Shown here piece after piece: positions 18,225-29,843 of a stretch of DNA of 64,000 nt. The translations under genes were made by a program, and so were the position numbers. Within the stretch, counting starts at the first letter, position 1. Each line of letters starts with the position of its first letter. This DNA comes from Methylophilaceae bacterium (lineage in GTDB: Bacteria > Pseudomonadota > Gammaproteobacteria > Burkholderiales > Methylophilaceae), in NCBI GenBank assembly GCA_027488395.1, contig JAIYBT010000015.1, positions 1 through 64,000 on the forward strand, in the 5' to 3' direction. The notes beneath the pieces are model-generated. The model was not told where the DNA came from. It saw only the letters and a program-made list of their open reading frames with translations, and searched no databases.

Positions 18225-20918
18225 TTAAAAATTGAGTAATTTTTTAAGCGCTTTTTGCTTGAGATCTTCTTTCGGTGCGGCCTCACCATTGGGCGCAGGC
18301 GTATCTTTGCTCGCACCACCATTGAGTAGGCCTTTGAGTGCATCTGCTTTATTCTCACCGCCAAGCAACGACTTTACCGCGCCTGCTTTATCGCCGCCGA
18401 GTTTGTTGGATAACGCATCCAATGCCGCTGATTTGGCTAACGCTTGCCCCATGGCTGCCATATCAATACTAAATTTTGGCGCAGCAAACGTTCCCGTGAC
18501 TTTTATCGGGATCGACACACTGCCTAACTGATCGGCATCTTTGCCGCCTTGGCCTTTGAGTGAGTTCACCAGCGTCGGCTTAGCCAGATAATTGATTTGT
18601 TCTTTGCCAATATCAATCTCCCCGCGGCTCTCGCCTTTGGGTAATCTAAAAATAGGCGCTTTCATGGCTAAATCTTCGTTGTGTGCAACGCCATTTTTAA
18701 TCTGAAAACTGGCAGTGAGTTCACTAAAATCAGTTTTTTTGGTTTCATCGGCAGCGGTGTTAGCTTGCCCTTTTAACAGACTTAATTTGGATTTTGCATC
18801 ACGGATGGTGCCTGCAATATCAATGCCTTTGACCGCGCCATCCGCCATCAGCAACTCAACCGACCCGCCCAGCGACTTTTTTAATGCAGTCACCGTATTT
18901 CCTTGAGCGCTCACATCTAACTTTAAATTGCCATTCCCAGACAGCATGTCGTTATTGATGGTCTCGTTCAATAGCTGGCCAACCGCAATATGCTGAATGC
19001 TTTGGGCGATCTGCACCACAGGCGTCGCGCGCGCATCCAGCTTGACTTGACCTCGCACGCTGCCTTGAAACACATCGACGTCTAAGGGATTTAAACTGGC
19101 CACACCATCGTTGGCTTTCAACCCAATATTGATATTTTTGGCTTCGGTTTTGCCATATTTAAGCTGACCGACACGAATATTGCCTTGGGCGTTTAACGCT
19201 TTTAACGCAGATAAATCGATCGGCTGTTCGGGCGTATCCGCTTTGGCCGTTTGCGTAGGCGTCGGTTTGGCGGCTTGCGCTGGCAAATAGCGGTTTAAAT
19301 CGAGCTTATCGATATTTAAATTAAAGGTGTACAAAGGCTTGGCAAATTGACTGATGGCAAAGTTGCCTTGAATGCGGGTATCATCCAGTTTGACATCCAA
19401 CCCTTGCAACGCCAATTGTTGGCCATTGGCTTTTACAGCAACATTCAAACCGGTCAAGGTATAGGGCTGATACAGAATTTTACCAATATTGATGCTGCCA
19501 TCGAGGAACAAGGTCTTCAGCGCAGACAAATCTGCCGGTTGATTGCTTGCGGATGGTTTGGGTTTGCTGGCTTTATCCGCGGGCTGCTGCGCCTGATCAC
19601 CCAATAAAGCAGTCAAATTCAGCGTATCTGCATGCAACTTAAAGCCTATGTGCGGGGTTTGAAAACCAGCTGCTTTTACTTCGCCGTCTAACTTAGTCTC
19701 GGCTAACGTCAGTTTAAATTGAGACTCGGCGGTTTCTTTTTTTACATCCGCGTGTGCTGCCAGCGTAAATGCACCTTGCATTTCACCTTTGGGTACTGCG
19801 GGATCTTTGATGTTCAATTGCCCCGCCAACGCAGGTACATCAAAAATTAAATCGGTTAAATTTGCTTTTACTGGCGAGCTAAAATGCCCGGTTAAGCGAC
19901 GAGCGCCTGCTGTTTGTTGAATATCTGCCGTAATGCCTTTGCTTTCCACTGCCTGCTGATTGCCAGTTAACGCAGCGAGGGTGACTTGCAGGGTTAAGGT
20001 TTGCGCGTGACCTGATTGATTCAACGCTAATATGACTTTTTCGCTAGCGATGCGTTGGGCGTTGAGGGTCACGCGAGGTGCTTCTAACTTCACTTCACGC
20101 GCGACACCCTGAAAATCACCGGTCATTGCAATGTTTAAGCCATCCACTGCGAATGCTGGTTGGCTCATGTCCATATCTACATTGCCCAAAGCAGACAGTT
20201 TGACGGCTTTACCATCAAGCACCGCGCCCTCCAAGCCTGCCGTTAGGCCTTTCACCACATAATGTTTTGCCTCTGGATCGACCATGATATTGGCTGATAG
20301 CTTGGCATTAACATCCACCAATGGTTGATTTGCAGTGACATGAAAATCGAGCGCAAGATCAAATGGCGTTTTTAATGCGACTTGGCCAGTGGTGAGATTG
20401 AATTGATCGACTTGATAGCGTGCGCCCGTTGCTTCTTGCGCAAAACTGGCCTGGGTATTGGTAATCTTGATGCCTTGAATATCAAAATCAATCGGTTGCG
20501 ATGGATCTTCCTCTTCTTTGTTGAGTAAATCATCAAAGTTAAAACTACCATCTTTGCGCTGAATCACGCTGATTTGTGCACCATCCAAATACACGGTGTC
20601 GACCACAATTTGTTTTTTTAATAAAGGCAACAACGCCAAGGCGACTTTGGCACTTTTAATGCTGGCAAACGGCTGTGTGGATTGATATTCAGATAATTTA
20701 ATTTCACCTAAATCGGCGCCAATTTTTGGCCAAAAGCTAAGCTTAATATCGCCATTAATGGTGAGCGTACGTTGTTTTTTTTCTTTGACCAAATCAATCA
20801 CGGTGGATTTGTAATCATTTGGGTTAAATGTCACCGCCAAATAAATAAGCAACACCACGAGTACGGCAATGACGCCGCCAACACTTAACACTATTTTTTG
20901 AAGCAAACTGCGGTTCAT
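18225..20918 (-). CDS. AsmA family protein
   Basis: A large inner-membrane-anchored periplasmic protein. Members of this family are bridge-like proteins linked to outer-membrane assembly and lipid transport. Starting from the ATG at 20918 (AAGGAACACCCTC upstream) the protein has 897 residues. There is one N-terminal helix (VGGVIAVLVVLLIYLAVTFNPNDYK), then the AsmA block with FWPKIGADLGEIKLSE, followed by long repetitive beta-rich stretches. Repeated tracts such as QPIDLSALKALNAQGNIRVGQLKYG and PADLSALKTLFLDGSINIGKILY suggest internal duplication. The tail is Ala/Lys-rich. The 28 residues the track adds overlap uppP and are rejected. Confidence 0.9.
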   Translation of the reverse strand: MNRSLLQKIVLSVGGVIAVLVVLLIYLAVTFNPNDYKSTVIDLVKEKKQRTLTINGDIKLSFWPKIGADLGEIKLSEYQSTQPFASIKSAKVALALLPLLKKQIVVDTVYLDGAQISVIQRKDGSFNFDDLLNKEEEDPSQPIDFDIQGIKITNTQASFAQEATGARYQVDQFNLTTGQVALKTPFDLALDFHVTANQPLVDVNAKLSANIMVDPEAKHYVVKGLTAGLEGAVLDGKAVKLSALGNVDMDMSQPAFAVDGLNIAMTGDFQGVAREVKLEAPRVTLNAQRIASEKVILALNQSGHAQTLTLQVTLAALTGNQQAVESKGITADIQQTAGARRLTGHFSSPVKANLTDLIFDVPALAGQLNIKDPAVPKGEMQGAFTLAAHADVKKETAESQFKLTLAETKLDGEVKAAGFQTPHIGFKLHADTLNLTALLGDQAQQPADKASKPKPSASNQPADLSALKTLFLDGSINIGKILYQPYTLTGLNVAVKANGQQLALQGLDVKLDDTRIQGNFAISQFAKPLYTFNLNIDKLDLNRYLPAQAAKPTPTQTAKADTPEQPIDLSALKALNAQGNIRVGQLKYGKTEAKNINIGLKANDGVASLNPLDVDVFQGSVRGQVKLDARATPVVQIAQSIQHIAVGQLLNETINNDMLSGNGNLKLDVSAQGNTVTALKKSLGGSVELLMADGAVKGIDIAGTIRDAKSKLSLLKGQANTAADETKKTDFSELTASFQIKNGVAHNEDLAMKAPIFRLPKGESRGEIDIGKEQINYLAKPTLVNSLKGQGGKDADQLGSVSIPIKVTGTFAAPKFSIDMAAMGQALAKSAALDALSNKLGGDKAGAVKSLLGGENKADALKGLLNGGASKDTPAPNGEAAPKEDLKQKALKKLLNF

Positions 20919-20950
20919 GAGGGTGTTCCTTAGCAAAGACGAGGCGGTAT

Positions 20951-21754
20951 TTAGTGTGCAAAAAACAACAAAATAAACAGACCAAACACAATACGGTACC
21001 ATGCAAATACGGCAAATGAATGTTGGCCGACAAACTTAATCAGGGCGCGAATCACCACCAGCGCAGATAAAAATGCGGTGATAAAGCCTACCGCAAAAAT
21101 CGGCAGATCTGCCAACGATAGTAAGTCGCGTGCTTTTAATAAATCATAGCCAGTGGCAGCAAACATAATTGGCAAGGCTAAAAAGAAAGAAAATTCAGTG
21201 GCGGTTAGGCGATGCAAGCCAAAACACATCCCCCCTAAAATGGTGGCGCCTGAGCGGGATACGCCTGGGATTAACGCCAACGATTGCGCAAAGCCTATTT
21301 GCAAGGCTTGCTTGAGGCTGATCTGATCGATATCGCGCACGCGACCAGCTGGCACATATTTTTCGATGACTAAAATCAACACACCACCCACAATCAAGGC
21401 AATGCCGACGGTAAACGATGAGAACAAATAAGCTTTAATCTGATGATGAAAGGCGAGGCCAAGCAACGCGGCTGGCAGAAAAGCAACCATTAAATTCCGC
21501 ACTAAATGTTGGGCGTTGGGATCGGTTTGAATCCGTTGTACCGTTTGGAATAAGCGCTGCCTAAACTCCACACACACCGCTAAAATGGCACCGAGTTGGA
21601 TCATAATTTCAAACACATCGCGTTTGTCTTTATCCAAAAAGTTGAGCCACTCCCCCGCAATGATTAAATGACCCGTGCTACTCACCGGTAAAAATTCGGT
21701 CGCGCCTTCGACCAGGCCCATGATCACGGCCTTCAGCAGTAATAAAATATCCAT
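20951..21754 (-). CDS. uppP: Undecaprenyl-diphosphatase
   Basis: Dephosphorylates undecaprenyl pyrophosphate to recycle the lipid carrier of peptidoglycan and polysaccharide synthesis; an integral inner-membrane enzyme. The first consensus block is EGATEFLPVSSTGHLII and the second, PGVSRSGATILGG, contains the catalytic serine/arginine region. About eight hydrophobic segments are visible. Length 267 aa is standard. It is transcribed in the same direction as asmA, 32 bases upstream of it. Shortage of this product classically gives bacitracin sensitivity. Confidence 0.97.
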   Translation of the reverse strand: MDILLLLKAVIMGLVEGATEFLPVSSTGHLIIAGEWLNFLDKDKRDVFEIMIQLGAILAVCVEFRQRLFQTVQRIQTDPNAQHLVRNLMVAFLPAALLGLAFHHQIKAYLFSSFTVGIALIVGGVLILVIEKYVPAGRVRDIDQISLKQALQIGFAQSLALIPGVSRSGATILGGMCFGLHRLTATEFSFFLALPIMFAATGYDLLKARDLLSLADLPIFAVGFITAFLSALVVIRALIKFVGQHSFAVFAWYRIVFGLFILLFFAH

Positions 21755-21822
21755 GCCGTTATTCTAGCAGAGGGCATCGCCATGGTGCGGTTTGCGACAT
21801 CGTTAGATGCAAGACAGATAAA

Positions 21823-21853
21823 AAAAGCGCCTTGATTTCGCAAGGCGCTTTTA
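21823..21853 (-). terminator. Terminator of katG
   Basis: Stem AAGCGCCTTG/CAAGGCGCTT with a six-base loop; in minus orientation it ends in TTTTTTT. It lies about 35 bases behind the katG stop and separates katG from uppP. Confidence 0.88.
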
Positions 21854-21886
21854 CTTGTTGGCGTGCTTATGCCAATTTAATAGCGA

Positions 21887-24076
<2,190 letters not shown>

Positions 24077-24236
24077 TTACCCTTTCTTAATAATGGTGCA
24101 ATGGCTTGGTATTTAAATCCTGAGCACCGCTTGAAAACTTGCTTGCGTTACCAAACATTGAAGGCTGGCAACGATGTTTTGCAATTTACAATACCTGTTT
24201 TTTGTTGACTATCCTATTTTATCCTACACGCTCGCC

Positions 24237-24308
24237 TTAATAACAGGCGGCATACGTGGCCAATAAGTCTTCCGTCGTATGTCGCAAATGTTGCATCCAT
24301 AGATTCAT
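24237..24308 (-). CDS. Possible 23-aa small ORF between katG and oxyR
   Basis: Not in the ORF track. The ATG at 24308 is preceded by AAAGGAG with six bases spacing and opens MNLWMQHLRHTTEDLLATYAACY, then TAA. It has no signal peptide or membrane segment; Trp, His and a near-terminal Cys are notable. It reads toward katG, whose start is 166 bases further on, so it could be a leader peptide or independent small protein in the katG transcript. I do not recognise it. The very good ribosome site is the only positive evidence. Confidence 0.35.
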   Translation of the reverse strand: MNLWMQHLRHTTEDLLATYAACY

Positions 24309-24409
24309 TTCGCACTCCTTTCATCTCGTATTGATTGATTAGGCTTAACTGCATGGAATGCATAGTAGGCTAGGCAAGATCATTTGTATAATTGTATGAT
24401 TTGATTTTG

Positions 24410-24438
24410 TTGATTAATAAAATTAATCATTCTAGAAT
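24410..24438 (+). promoter_or_regulatory. Sigma-70 promoter of oxyR
   Basis: TTGATT (24410-24415) and TAGAAT (24433-24438) are 17 bases apart, about 30 bases before the oxyR ATG. The GATTAATAAAATTAATC palindrome covers the -35 box and spacer, a position suited to autorepression. Confidence 0.6.
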
Positions 24439-24467
24439 GGGTAATCCTTTGCGATAAGAGAACATGC

Positions 24468-25376
24468 ATGACATTAATCGAGCTCAAGTTTGTATTGGCG
24501 GTGGCCCAAGAACGTAATTTTAGAAGGGCTGCCGACAAATGCTTTGTCACCCAGCCTGCGTTAAGTTTGGGCATCAAAAAACTCGAAGAAGAGTTAGGGG
24601 TATCGATCTTTGAGCGTAACCGCAATGAGGTGACGCCCACCGCCATTGGTGAGCAAATCATTGCACAGGCCAATATTGTCCTCGAGCAAGCGGGCAAAAT
24701 AAAAGCATTGGCTAAACTAGGCAATGACCCACTCAATGGTCCGTTTAAATTAGGCATGATTCACTCCGTTGGACCTTACTTATTGCCTGAAATGATTCCG
24801 CCCTTGGTCAATGCAGCGCCATTGATGCCGTTAGAGGTTGAAGAAAATATCACCAGCACACTTGAGCTTCAGCTTAAAAATGGGGTGATTGATGCCGCGG
24901 TGATTGCGTTGCCATTTAACAGTGCAGGTATTGAAACCATGCCGTTATATGATGAGGTGTTTAATGTCGTGGTGCCCGCACACCACCCTTGGGCACAACG
25001 CAGCAGCATCGCGCCCGAAGAACTGAGCCAAGAAAAAGTGTTGCTACTGAATACGGGCCATTGTTTTAGTAATCAAGTGACACAAGCATGCCCTGAGCTG
25101 AGCCGTAAAGGGGAAGTGTTGCAGGGAAACTCACTGGAAACCATTCGCAATATGGTGGCTTCCAATTTAGGCATCACCGTACTGCCTGCCATGGCCACGG
25201 CCGAACGTTACCAAAACCCGCTGATCCGTGTGATCCCGTTCAGCCATCCCGCACCCAGTCGACGCATAGCATTGGCTTGGCGTAAAAGTTTTGTCCGCGT
25301 AGAGGCAATCACGGTGTTGGGTCAGGTGATGAAAAGCATTGCTAACCACACGGACATGCTGAGTGTTGATGCTTAA
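24468..25376 (+). CDS. oxyR: Hydrogen peroxide-sensing LysR-type regulator OxyR
   Basis: The N-terminal winged helix is MTLIELKFVLAVAQERNFRRAADKCFVTQPALS. The redox pair is Cys199 (NTGHCF) and Cys208 (QACPE), exactly the E. coli numbers and spacing, so a peroxide-driven disulfide switch is expected. Length 302 aa is typical. It is divergent from katG, its expected target, and palindromes in the shared upstream region fit self-control. Other peroxide genes in the window (54022) have their own MarR-type regulator. Confidence 0.95.
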   Translation: MTLIELKFVLAVAQERNFRRAADKCFVTQPALSLGIKKLEEELGVSIFERNRNEVTPTAIGEQIIAQANIVLEQAGKIKALAKLGNDPLNGPFKLGMIHSVGPYLLPEMIPPLVNAAPLMPLEVEENITSTLELQLKNGVIDAAVIALPFNSAGIETMPLYDEVFNVVVPAHHPWAQRSSIAPEELSQEKVLLLNTGHCFSNQVTQACPELSRKGEVLQGNSLETIRNMVASNLGITVLPAMATAERYQNPLIRVIPFSHPAPSRRIALAWRKSFVRVEAITVLGQVMKSIANHTDMLSVDA

Positions 25377-25498
25377 GAAATGTTGCGCAAGTTTTGAATC
25401 TAAGGATTGAATTTTAAGTATTAAATTCTAGGCGTTGATACTTAAGCATTGAAGCCTCAGCGCTATTACATAAAGGCTGACGCTTCACCAGCGCAAGA

Positions 25499-26470
25499 TT
25501 ACTCGTATGCAATGCTGGCTCTAAAACCAGCCACTGTCGCCGACTCCACCCCTAACAACAAGCGGACTGGAATGGCTTGTGTTGGACCAATGCCATCAGC
25601 TTCTTTCAATGGGCTAGGCAGATAAGCTTGCGGCTTAAACTGACGCCTCACTATGGGCACTTCATTGGCATCGGTTAAGGTTAACTCGATGAGCGGGAGG
25701 GCTAGTGTGGCTTTACCATGATTGATTAACACACTCGAAAAAACCAATACCCCAGCGCGATCAGCGGACTCTTGAATATCTGCATCATCAATCGCCAATT
25801 CAGTAATCTGTTTCGGCCAACTTAATGTGCAATGCAAAGGTTGGCAAAATTGTACCAACCAAGGCCGAGCGGCTGGCACGCGTTCTAATAATGGCAGCCG
25901 AAACAGATACAGTGCCTGTCCAAGCAAGCCCAATACGCACAGGCTGATGAGTAGCGCTATCAAAAGTTTCTTTTTAAAACTGCGCGCGGGCGGGGAAGTA
26001 GGCACTTGCGTTAAAAAGGCCGGCACAAAGTCTGGCACTTCATCTGCGGTAATGGCTGGCATCGCAACATAGGGCAGGGCTTGATTGTCGGTGGTGGTCG
26101 GCGCGGTTGATACTGCATCGCTCTCCATCGCAGGCAGCGATTCGTTAGTACCGATGTCGAGGTCTACCCCCGTGCCGTTCATACCATCGTTTCGGGTTTC
26201 GACTATGTTTTGCAAGTCTACCTGCGGCGTATCTGCAGCCGTTGGTATTGAATCCAACCCCATTAAGCTTGAGGGATCCAATCTCTGACTGTTGGCAATG
26301 GTTGGCGCTGTTGTAGGTATCTCGGCTACTTCTAGGGCAGTGAGTTGGTCTCGGCCGTCAAAAATATAGTGGCATTCACCACAACGTACTTGTCCTGCAT
26401 GGGCTTGCAGGATGGTTTCAGTGACTTCAAATTGCGTTTGGCAAGTGGGGCAGGTGGTGATTAACGACAT
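25499..26470 (-). CDS. Zinc-ribbon and DUF3426 domain membrane protein
   Basis: The N-terminus TCPTCQTQFEVTE ... QVRCGECHYIFDG is an MJ0042-type zinc ribbon with two Cys pairs. A variable acidic linker follows, then a single membrane helix (KKLLIALLISLCVLGLLGQALYLF, near residue 170) and a C-terminal DUF3426 domain (SSVLINHGKATLALPLIELTLTD, VRRQFKPQAYLP) that would be periplasmic. The biochemical role is unknown. Its position directly after prmA (10-base overlap) is conserved in betaproteobacteria. Confidence 0.88.
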   Translation of the reverse strand: MSLITTCPTCQTQFEVTETILQAHAGQVRCGECHYIFDGRDQLTALEVAEIPTTAPTIANSQRLDPSSLMGLDSIPTAADTPQVDLQNIVETRNDGMNGTGVDLDIGTNESLPAMESDAVSTAPTTTDNQALPYVAMPAITADEVPDFVPAFLTQVPTSPPARSFKKKLLIALLISLCVLGLLGQALYLFRLPLLERVPAARPWLVQFCQPLHCTLSWPKQITELAIDDADIQESADRAGVLVFSSVLINHGKATLALPLIELTLTDANEVPIVRRQFKPQAYLPSPLKEADGIGPTQAIPVRLLLGVESATVAGFRASIAYE

Positions 26471-27363
26471 CGCTTGGTTCCCGTGAGCAAGACCCAGCCA
26501 TCTTGCACAATGGGGGCATCCATCTCAAACCATTCCGAGTAACGTTCTAACAACAAGCTTTGTTGCTGCTCTAAAATACCAGACAAGGCGACCTTACCCG
26601 CTGGCAGACATGCATGCGCAATTGCGGGCGCCAATACCATCAATGCGCTGGATAAGATATTCGCGACCACAATCTCAAAGGCACCATGCAACGATTCAGC
26701 CGAATCGTAAAAGGCCGCAGCCACCGCATTATTGGTGGCATTATCGCGGCTCGCAATCACGGCTTGCGTATCGATATCAACGCCCACCACGTCTTTAGCA
26801 CCCAGTTTTTTTGCCGCAATTGCCAAAATGCCAGAACCACACCCATAGTCCAACACCCGTGATGCGGCGAGTTGCTCACTGGGCAAGTGCGCTAACCAAC
26901 TTAAACATAAATGGGTGGTGGGGTGGCTACCAGTGCCAAAGGCAAGCCCAGGGTCGAGCACAATATTAATTGCATCTGCATTGGGTGCTTGGTGCCATGA
27001 GGGCACAATCCATAATTGATCAGTCACGCGGATCGGATCGAATTGGGCTTGTGTCGCCCGCACCCAGTCCTGTTCCTCAATCTGTTCGGTATGGTAGTGT
27101 AAGGGAGCCAAGTTTAAGGCTGATTGCACTGTGGATACGAGTGCTTCGACATCGGCTTCAGCTTCTAGCATGGCAGTCACCACATTTTGTTGCCAAATAC
27201 CTGGGGGTGGATCGCCAGGTTCACCGAAAATGGCCTGTTCATCTCGGGTATCTGCGTGGGCGTCTTCAATACTGACGGAAAGCGCGCCTGCCTCCATCAA
27301 TGCATCACCCAAGGCCTCAGCTGCTTGCGCAGTCGATTGTATTTTAAGCAGGATCCAGTGCAC
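26461..27363 (-). CDS. prmA: Ribosomal protein L11 methyltransferase
   Basis: Trimethylates several amino groups of ribosomal protein L11 using SAM. The N-terminal L11-binding domain (about 1-100) is followed by the methyltransferase fold: PGLAFGTGSHPTTHLCL, VLDYGCGSGILAIAAKKLGA (motif I), VGVDIDTQAV, VVANILSSALM and LSGILEQQ. Length 300 aa fits. It overlaps the DUF3426 gene by 10 bases and follows accC by 14 bases, so all belong to one operon. Confidence 0.96.
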   Translation of the reverse strand: MHWILLKIQSTAQAAEALGDALMEAGALSVSIEDAHADTRDEQAIFGEPGDPPPGIWQQNVVTAMLEAEADVEALVSTVQSALNLAPLHYHTEQIEEQDWVRATQAQFDPIRVTDQLWIVPSWHQAPNADAINIVLDPGLAFGTGSHPTTHLCLSWLAHLPSEQLAASRVLDYGCGSGILAIAAKKLGAKDVVGVDIDTQAVIASRDNATNNAVAAAFYDSAESLHGAFEIVVANILSSALMVLAPAIAHACLPAGKVALSGILEQQQSLLLERYSEWFEMDAPIVQDGWVLLTGTKRCR

Positions 27364-27377
27364 TTGGGCTACATTGC

Positions 27378-28727
27378 TTATTTGCTGGCGATGCCAAGCT
27401 TGTTTTCGAGGTAATGGATACTGGTGCCCCCTTGTTGGAAGGCCAGATCTGCCATCAAATCTGCGTGTAGCGCCACGTTGGTCTTGATGCCTTCAACATA
27501 TAACTCAGAAAGCGCCACCCGCATTCTTGCAATCGCTTGTTCACGGGTCGCACCATGGGTGATCAATTTACCTATCATAGAATCGTAGTGCGGCGGTACG
27601 GTATAGCCGCCATACACATGGGTATCCATGCGCACGCCTGGGCCACCCGGCATATGAAAGCGATTGATAAACCCTGGAGATGGTACAAAATTGTAGGGAT
27701 CTTCCGCGTTAATGCGACACTCAATTGCATGGCCACGCAACTCGATATCGCGCTGGCGGAACGGTAACTTTTCACCGGCCGCAACAAAAATTTGCTGTTG
27801 TACCAAGTCGATGCCAGTGATCATTTCGGTCACGGTGTGCTCAACCTGTAGACGGGTGTTCATTTCAATAAAATAAAACTCACCGTTTTCATACAAAAAT
27901 TCAAACGTGCCTGCACCCCGGTATTTAATTTTGCGACACGCTTCCGCGCAACGTTCACCGATCCGGTCACGTAAGCGCTCAGGCAGCAAAGGTGAAGGCG
28001 CTTCTTCAATGATTTTTTGGTGGCGGCGTTGCATAGAACAATCGCGGTCACCCAAAAACACCGCGTTACCATGTTGATCGGCCAAAATTTGAATTTCAAT
28101 GTGGCGCGGATTTTCTAAGAATTTTTCCATGTAGACCATGGGATTGCCGAATGCACTCTGGGCTTCAGCTTTGGTCATGCTTACCGCATTTAATAACGCC
28201 GCCTCAGTATGCACCACACGCATGCCACGACCGCCACCCCCGCCTGCGGCTTTGATAATCACTGGGTAACCCACCCGTTTGGCGGTTTTAATGATTTCTG
28301 CGGGGTCGTCTGGCAATGCACCTTCTGAGCCTGGCACACAGGGCACACCGGCTTTTTTCATAGCATCTTTGGCGGATACTTTATCGCCCATTAAACGGAT
28401 GGTTTCAGCACGTGGGCCAATAAATACAAAGCCACTTTGCTCAACCCGCTCAGCAAAATCCGCATTTTCAGACAAAAAGCCATAGCCAGGATGAATCGCT
28501 TGCGCGTCAGTGACTTCAGCCGCACTGATCACAGAAGGAATACTCAGATAACTTTTGGCAGAGGGTGCGGGCCCAATACAGACGGACTCATCGGCAAGTT
28601 TGACATACTTAGCGTCGCGGTCGGCCTCAGAATAGACCGCCACTGTTTTAATACCGAGTTCGCGGCAAGCGCGTTGTACACGCAGCGCAATTTCACCGCG
28701 GTTTGCAATTAAAATTTTATCAAACAT
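27378..28727 (-). CDS. accC: Biotin carboxylase subunit of acetyl-CoA carboxylase
   Basis: ATP-dependent carboxylation of biotin on AccB, first half-reaction of fatty-acid synthesis. [22 protein letters not shown], the ATP-grasp glycine loop [32 protein letters not shown] and [14 protein letters not shown] are the family blocks. The ATG at 28727 ([11 protein letters not shown]) has a usable GGA spacing, while the ATG at 28733 overlaps the accB stop as TAATG. Length near 449 aa is normal. The other carboxyltransferase subunits are not in the window. Confidence 0.98.
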   Translation of the reverse strand: MFDKILIANRGEIALRVQRACRELGIKTVAVYSEADRDAKYVKLADESVCIGPAPSAKSYLSIPSVISAAEVTDAQAIHPGYGFLSENADFAERVEQSGFVFIGPRAETIRLMGDKVSAKDAMKKAGVPCVPGSEGALPDDPAEIIKTAKRVGYPVIIKAAGGGGGRGMRVVHTEAALLNAVSMTKAEAQSAFGNPMVYMEKFLENPRHIEIQILADQHGNAVFLGDRDCSMQRRHQKIIEEAPSPLLPERLRDRIGERCAEACRKIKYRGAGTFEFLYENGEFYFIEMNTRLQVEHTVTEMITGIDLVQQQIFVAAGEKLPFRQRDIELRGHAIECRINAEDPYNFVPSPGFINRFHMPGGPGVRMDTHVYGGYTVPPHYDSMIGKLITHGATREQAIARMRVALSELYVEGIKTNVALHADLMADLAFQQGGTSIHYLENKLGIASK

Positions 28728-28732
28728 CGCCA

Positions 28733-29188
28733 TTATCCAATCAAGAACAATGGCTCACCGTACTCGACAGGCTGACCGTTTTCGACAAATATTTTCTTAA
28801 TCACGCCGGTATATTCGCTTTCGATTTCGTTGAGCAGTTTCATGGCTTCAATAATACAGAGGGTTTCACCCGCGCTCACGTTGCTGCCAATATCCACAAA
28901 GGATTTCGCATCCGGTGATGAAGCACGGTAAAAAGTACCCACCATCGGCGATTTCACAACGGTGCCTTCTTCTGCCGCGGGGACCGCCACTTCAGCAGGT
29001 TGTGCTGGTGCTGCGGCTGCAATAGGCGCCTGCGCAGCAGGGGCTGTGATGTATTGTGCATAGGGTTGCGCGGCTGGCGCAATGGCACGGCTGATACGTA
29101 CTTTTTCTTCACCTTCAGTGAGTTCTAGTTCTGAAATGCCAGACTCTTCGACCAGGTCAATTAATTTTTTGAGTTTACGTAAATCCAT
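28733..29188 (-). CDS. accB: Biotin carboxyl carrier protein of acetyl-CoA carboxylase
   Basis: Carries biotin on the lysine in the motif [10 protein letters not shown] near the C-terminus. The biotinyl domain covers about residues 75-151 ([24 protein letters not shown] ... [14 protein letters not shown]). An Ala/Pro-rich hinge precedes it and the N-terminal part begins [18 protein letters not shown]. Length 151 aa is typical. It overlaps accC at its stop and follows aroQ by 22 bases. Confidence 0.98.
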   Translation of the reverse strand: MDLRKLKKLIDLVEESGISELELTEGEEKVRISRAIAPAAQPYAQYITAPAAQAPIAAAAPAQPAEVAVPAAEEGTVVKSPMVGTFYRASSPDAKSFVDIGSNVSAGETLCIIEAMKLLNEIESEYTGVIKKIFVENGQPVEYGEPLFLIG

Positions 29189-29210
29189 AAAAACCTCGAT
29201 TTAGAATGAT

Positions 29211-29654
29211 TTAAGGTGTGTGTAATTGTGTGAAGCGGTACGCAGCGTAATAGCCCTCTGCCCCTAACCCGCAGATCACCGCAGTTGCGAGATCACTGAA
29301 ATAGGAATGGTGACGAAACGGCTCGCGCGCATGCACGTTTGATAAATGTACTTCGATAAAAGGCACATTGACTGCGGCAATCGCATCGCGAATAGCTACA
29401 GAGGTATGGGTAAATGCAGCAGGATTAATGATTAAAAAATCCACTTGATTCACCGACAAGGTATGAATTTTGTCGATGATGGCAGCTTCGGCATTGCTTT
29501 GAAAGGTCTCTAAACGGACTTGATCGGCCTGCGCCATGTCAGACAAACGCTGATCAATGTCTGCGAGCGTTTGCTTGCCATAGTGCTTAGGCTCACGCGA
29601 ACCAAGCATATTCAAATTGGGCCCGTGGATCACTAGGATAGATTTGGCGCCCAT
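29211..29654 (-). CDS. aroQ: 3-dehydroquinate dehydratase, type II
   Basis: Dehydrates 3-dehydroquinate in the shikimate pathway. [21 protein letters not shown] contains the reactive Tyr. [31 protein letters not shown] and [19 protein letters not shown] are the remaining type II blocks. The ATG at 29654 gives about 147 aa, the family length; the track's earlier start at 29684 is a TTG. It is first in the aroQ-accB-accC-prmA series, an order conserved in betaproteobacteria. Confidence 0.96.
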   Translation of the reverse strand: MGAKSILVIHGPNLNMLGSREPKHYGKQTLADIDQRLSDMAQADQVRLETFQSNAEAAIIDKIHTLSVNQVDFLIINPAAFTHTSVAIRDAIAAVNVPFIEVHLSNVHAREPFRHHSYFSDLATAVICGLGAEGYYAAYRFTQLHTP

Positions 29655-29751
29655 TTCAAATGCCTTTTTGGGTGAAATTAACAACTTTCATGGCGTTGAA
29701 GTTTGCCGAAGTTATTGCATTTTGTCCAGAAAAATTCGCTGCTTAATGACA

Positions 29752-29779
29752 ATTACAATATCGTCAATCAGGTTGACAA
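29752..29779 (-). promoter_or_regulatory. Candidate promoter of the aroQ-accBC-prmA operon
   Basis: On the minus strand TTGTCA (29779-29774) and TGTAAT (29757-29752) are 16 bases apart, about 95 bases before the aroQ start, in the 189-base gap behind tlpA. Confidence 0.45.
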
Positions 29780-29843
29780 GTGAAGAAAAGATGCAGTGAA
29801 CAAGCAGAAACGTGCGCAATCAGCGCAGCCAAAATCGCGCCAA

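Noticed and set aside
24380-24757. 125-aa minus-strand ORF over the start of oxyR
   Set aside because: It is antisense to the conserved OxyR DNA-binding domain and crosses the oxyR promoter palindromes.
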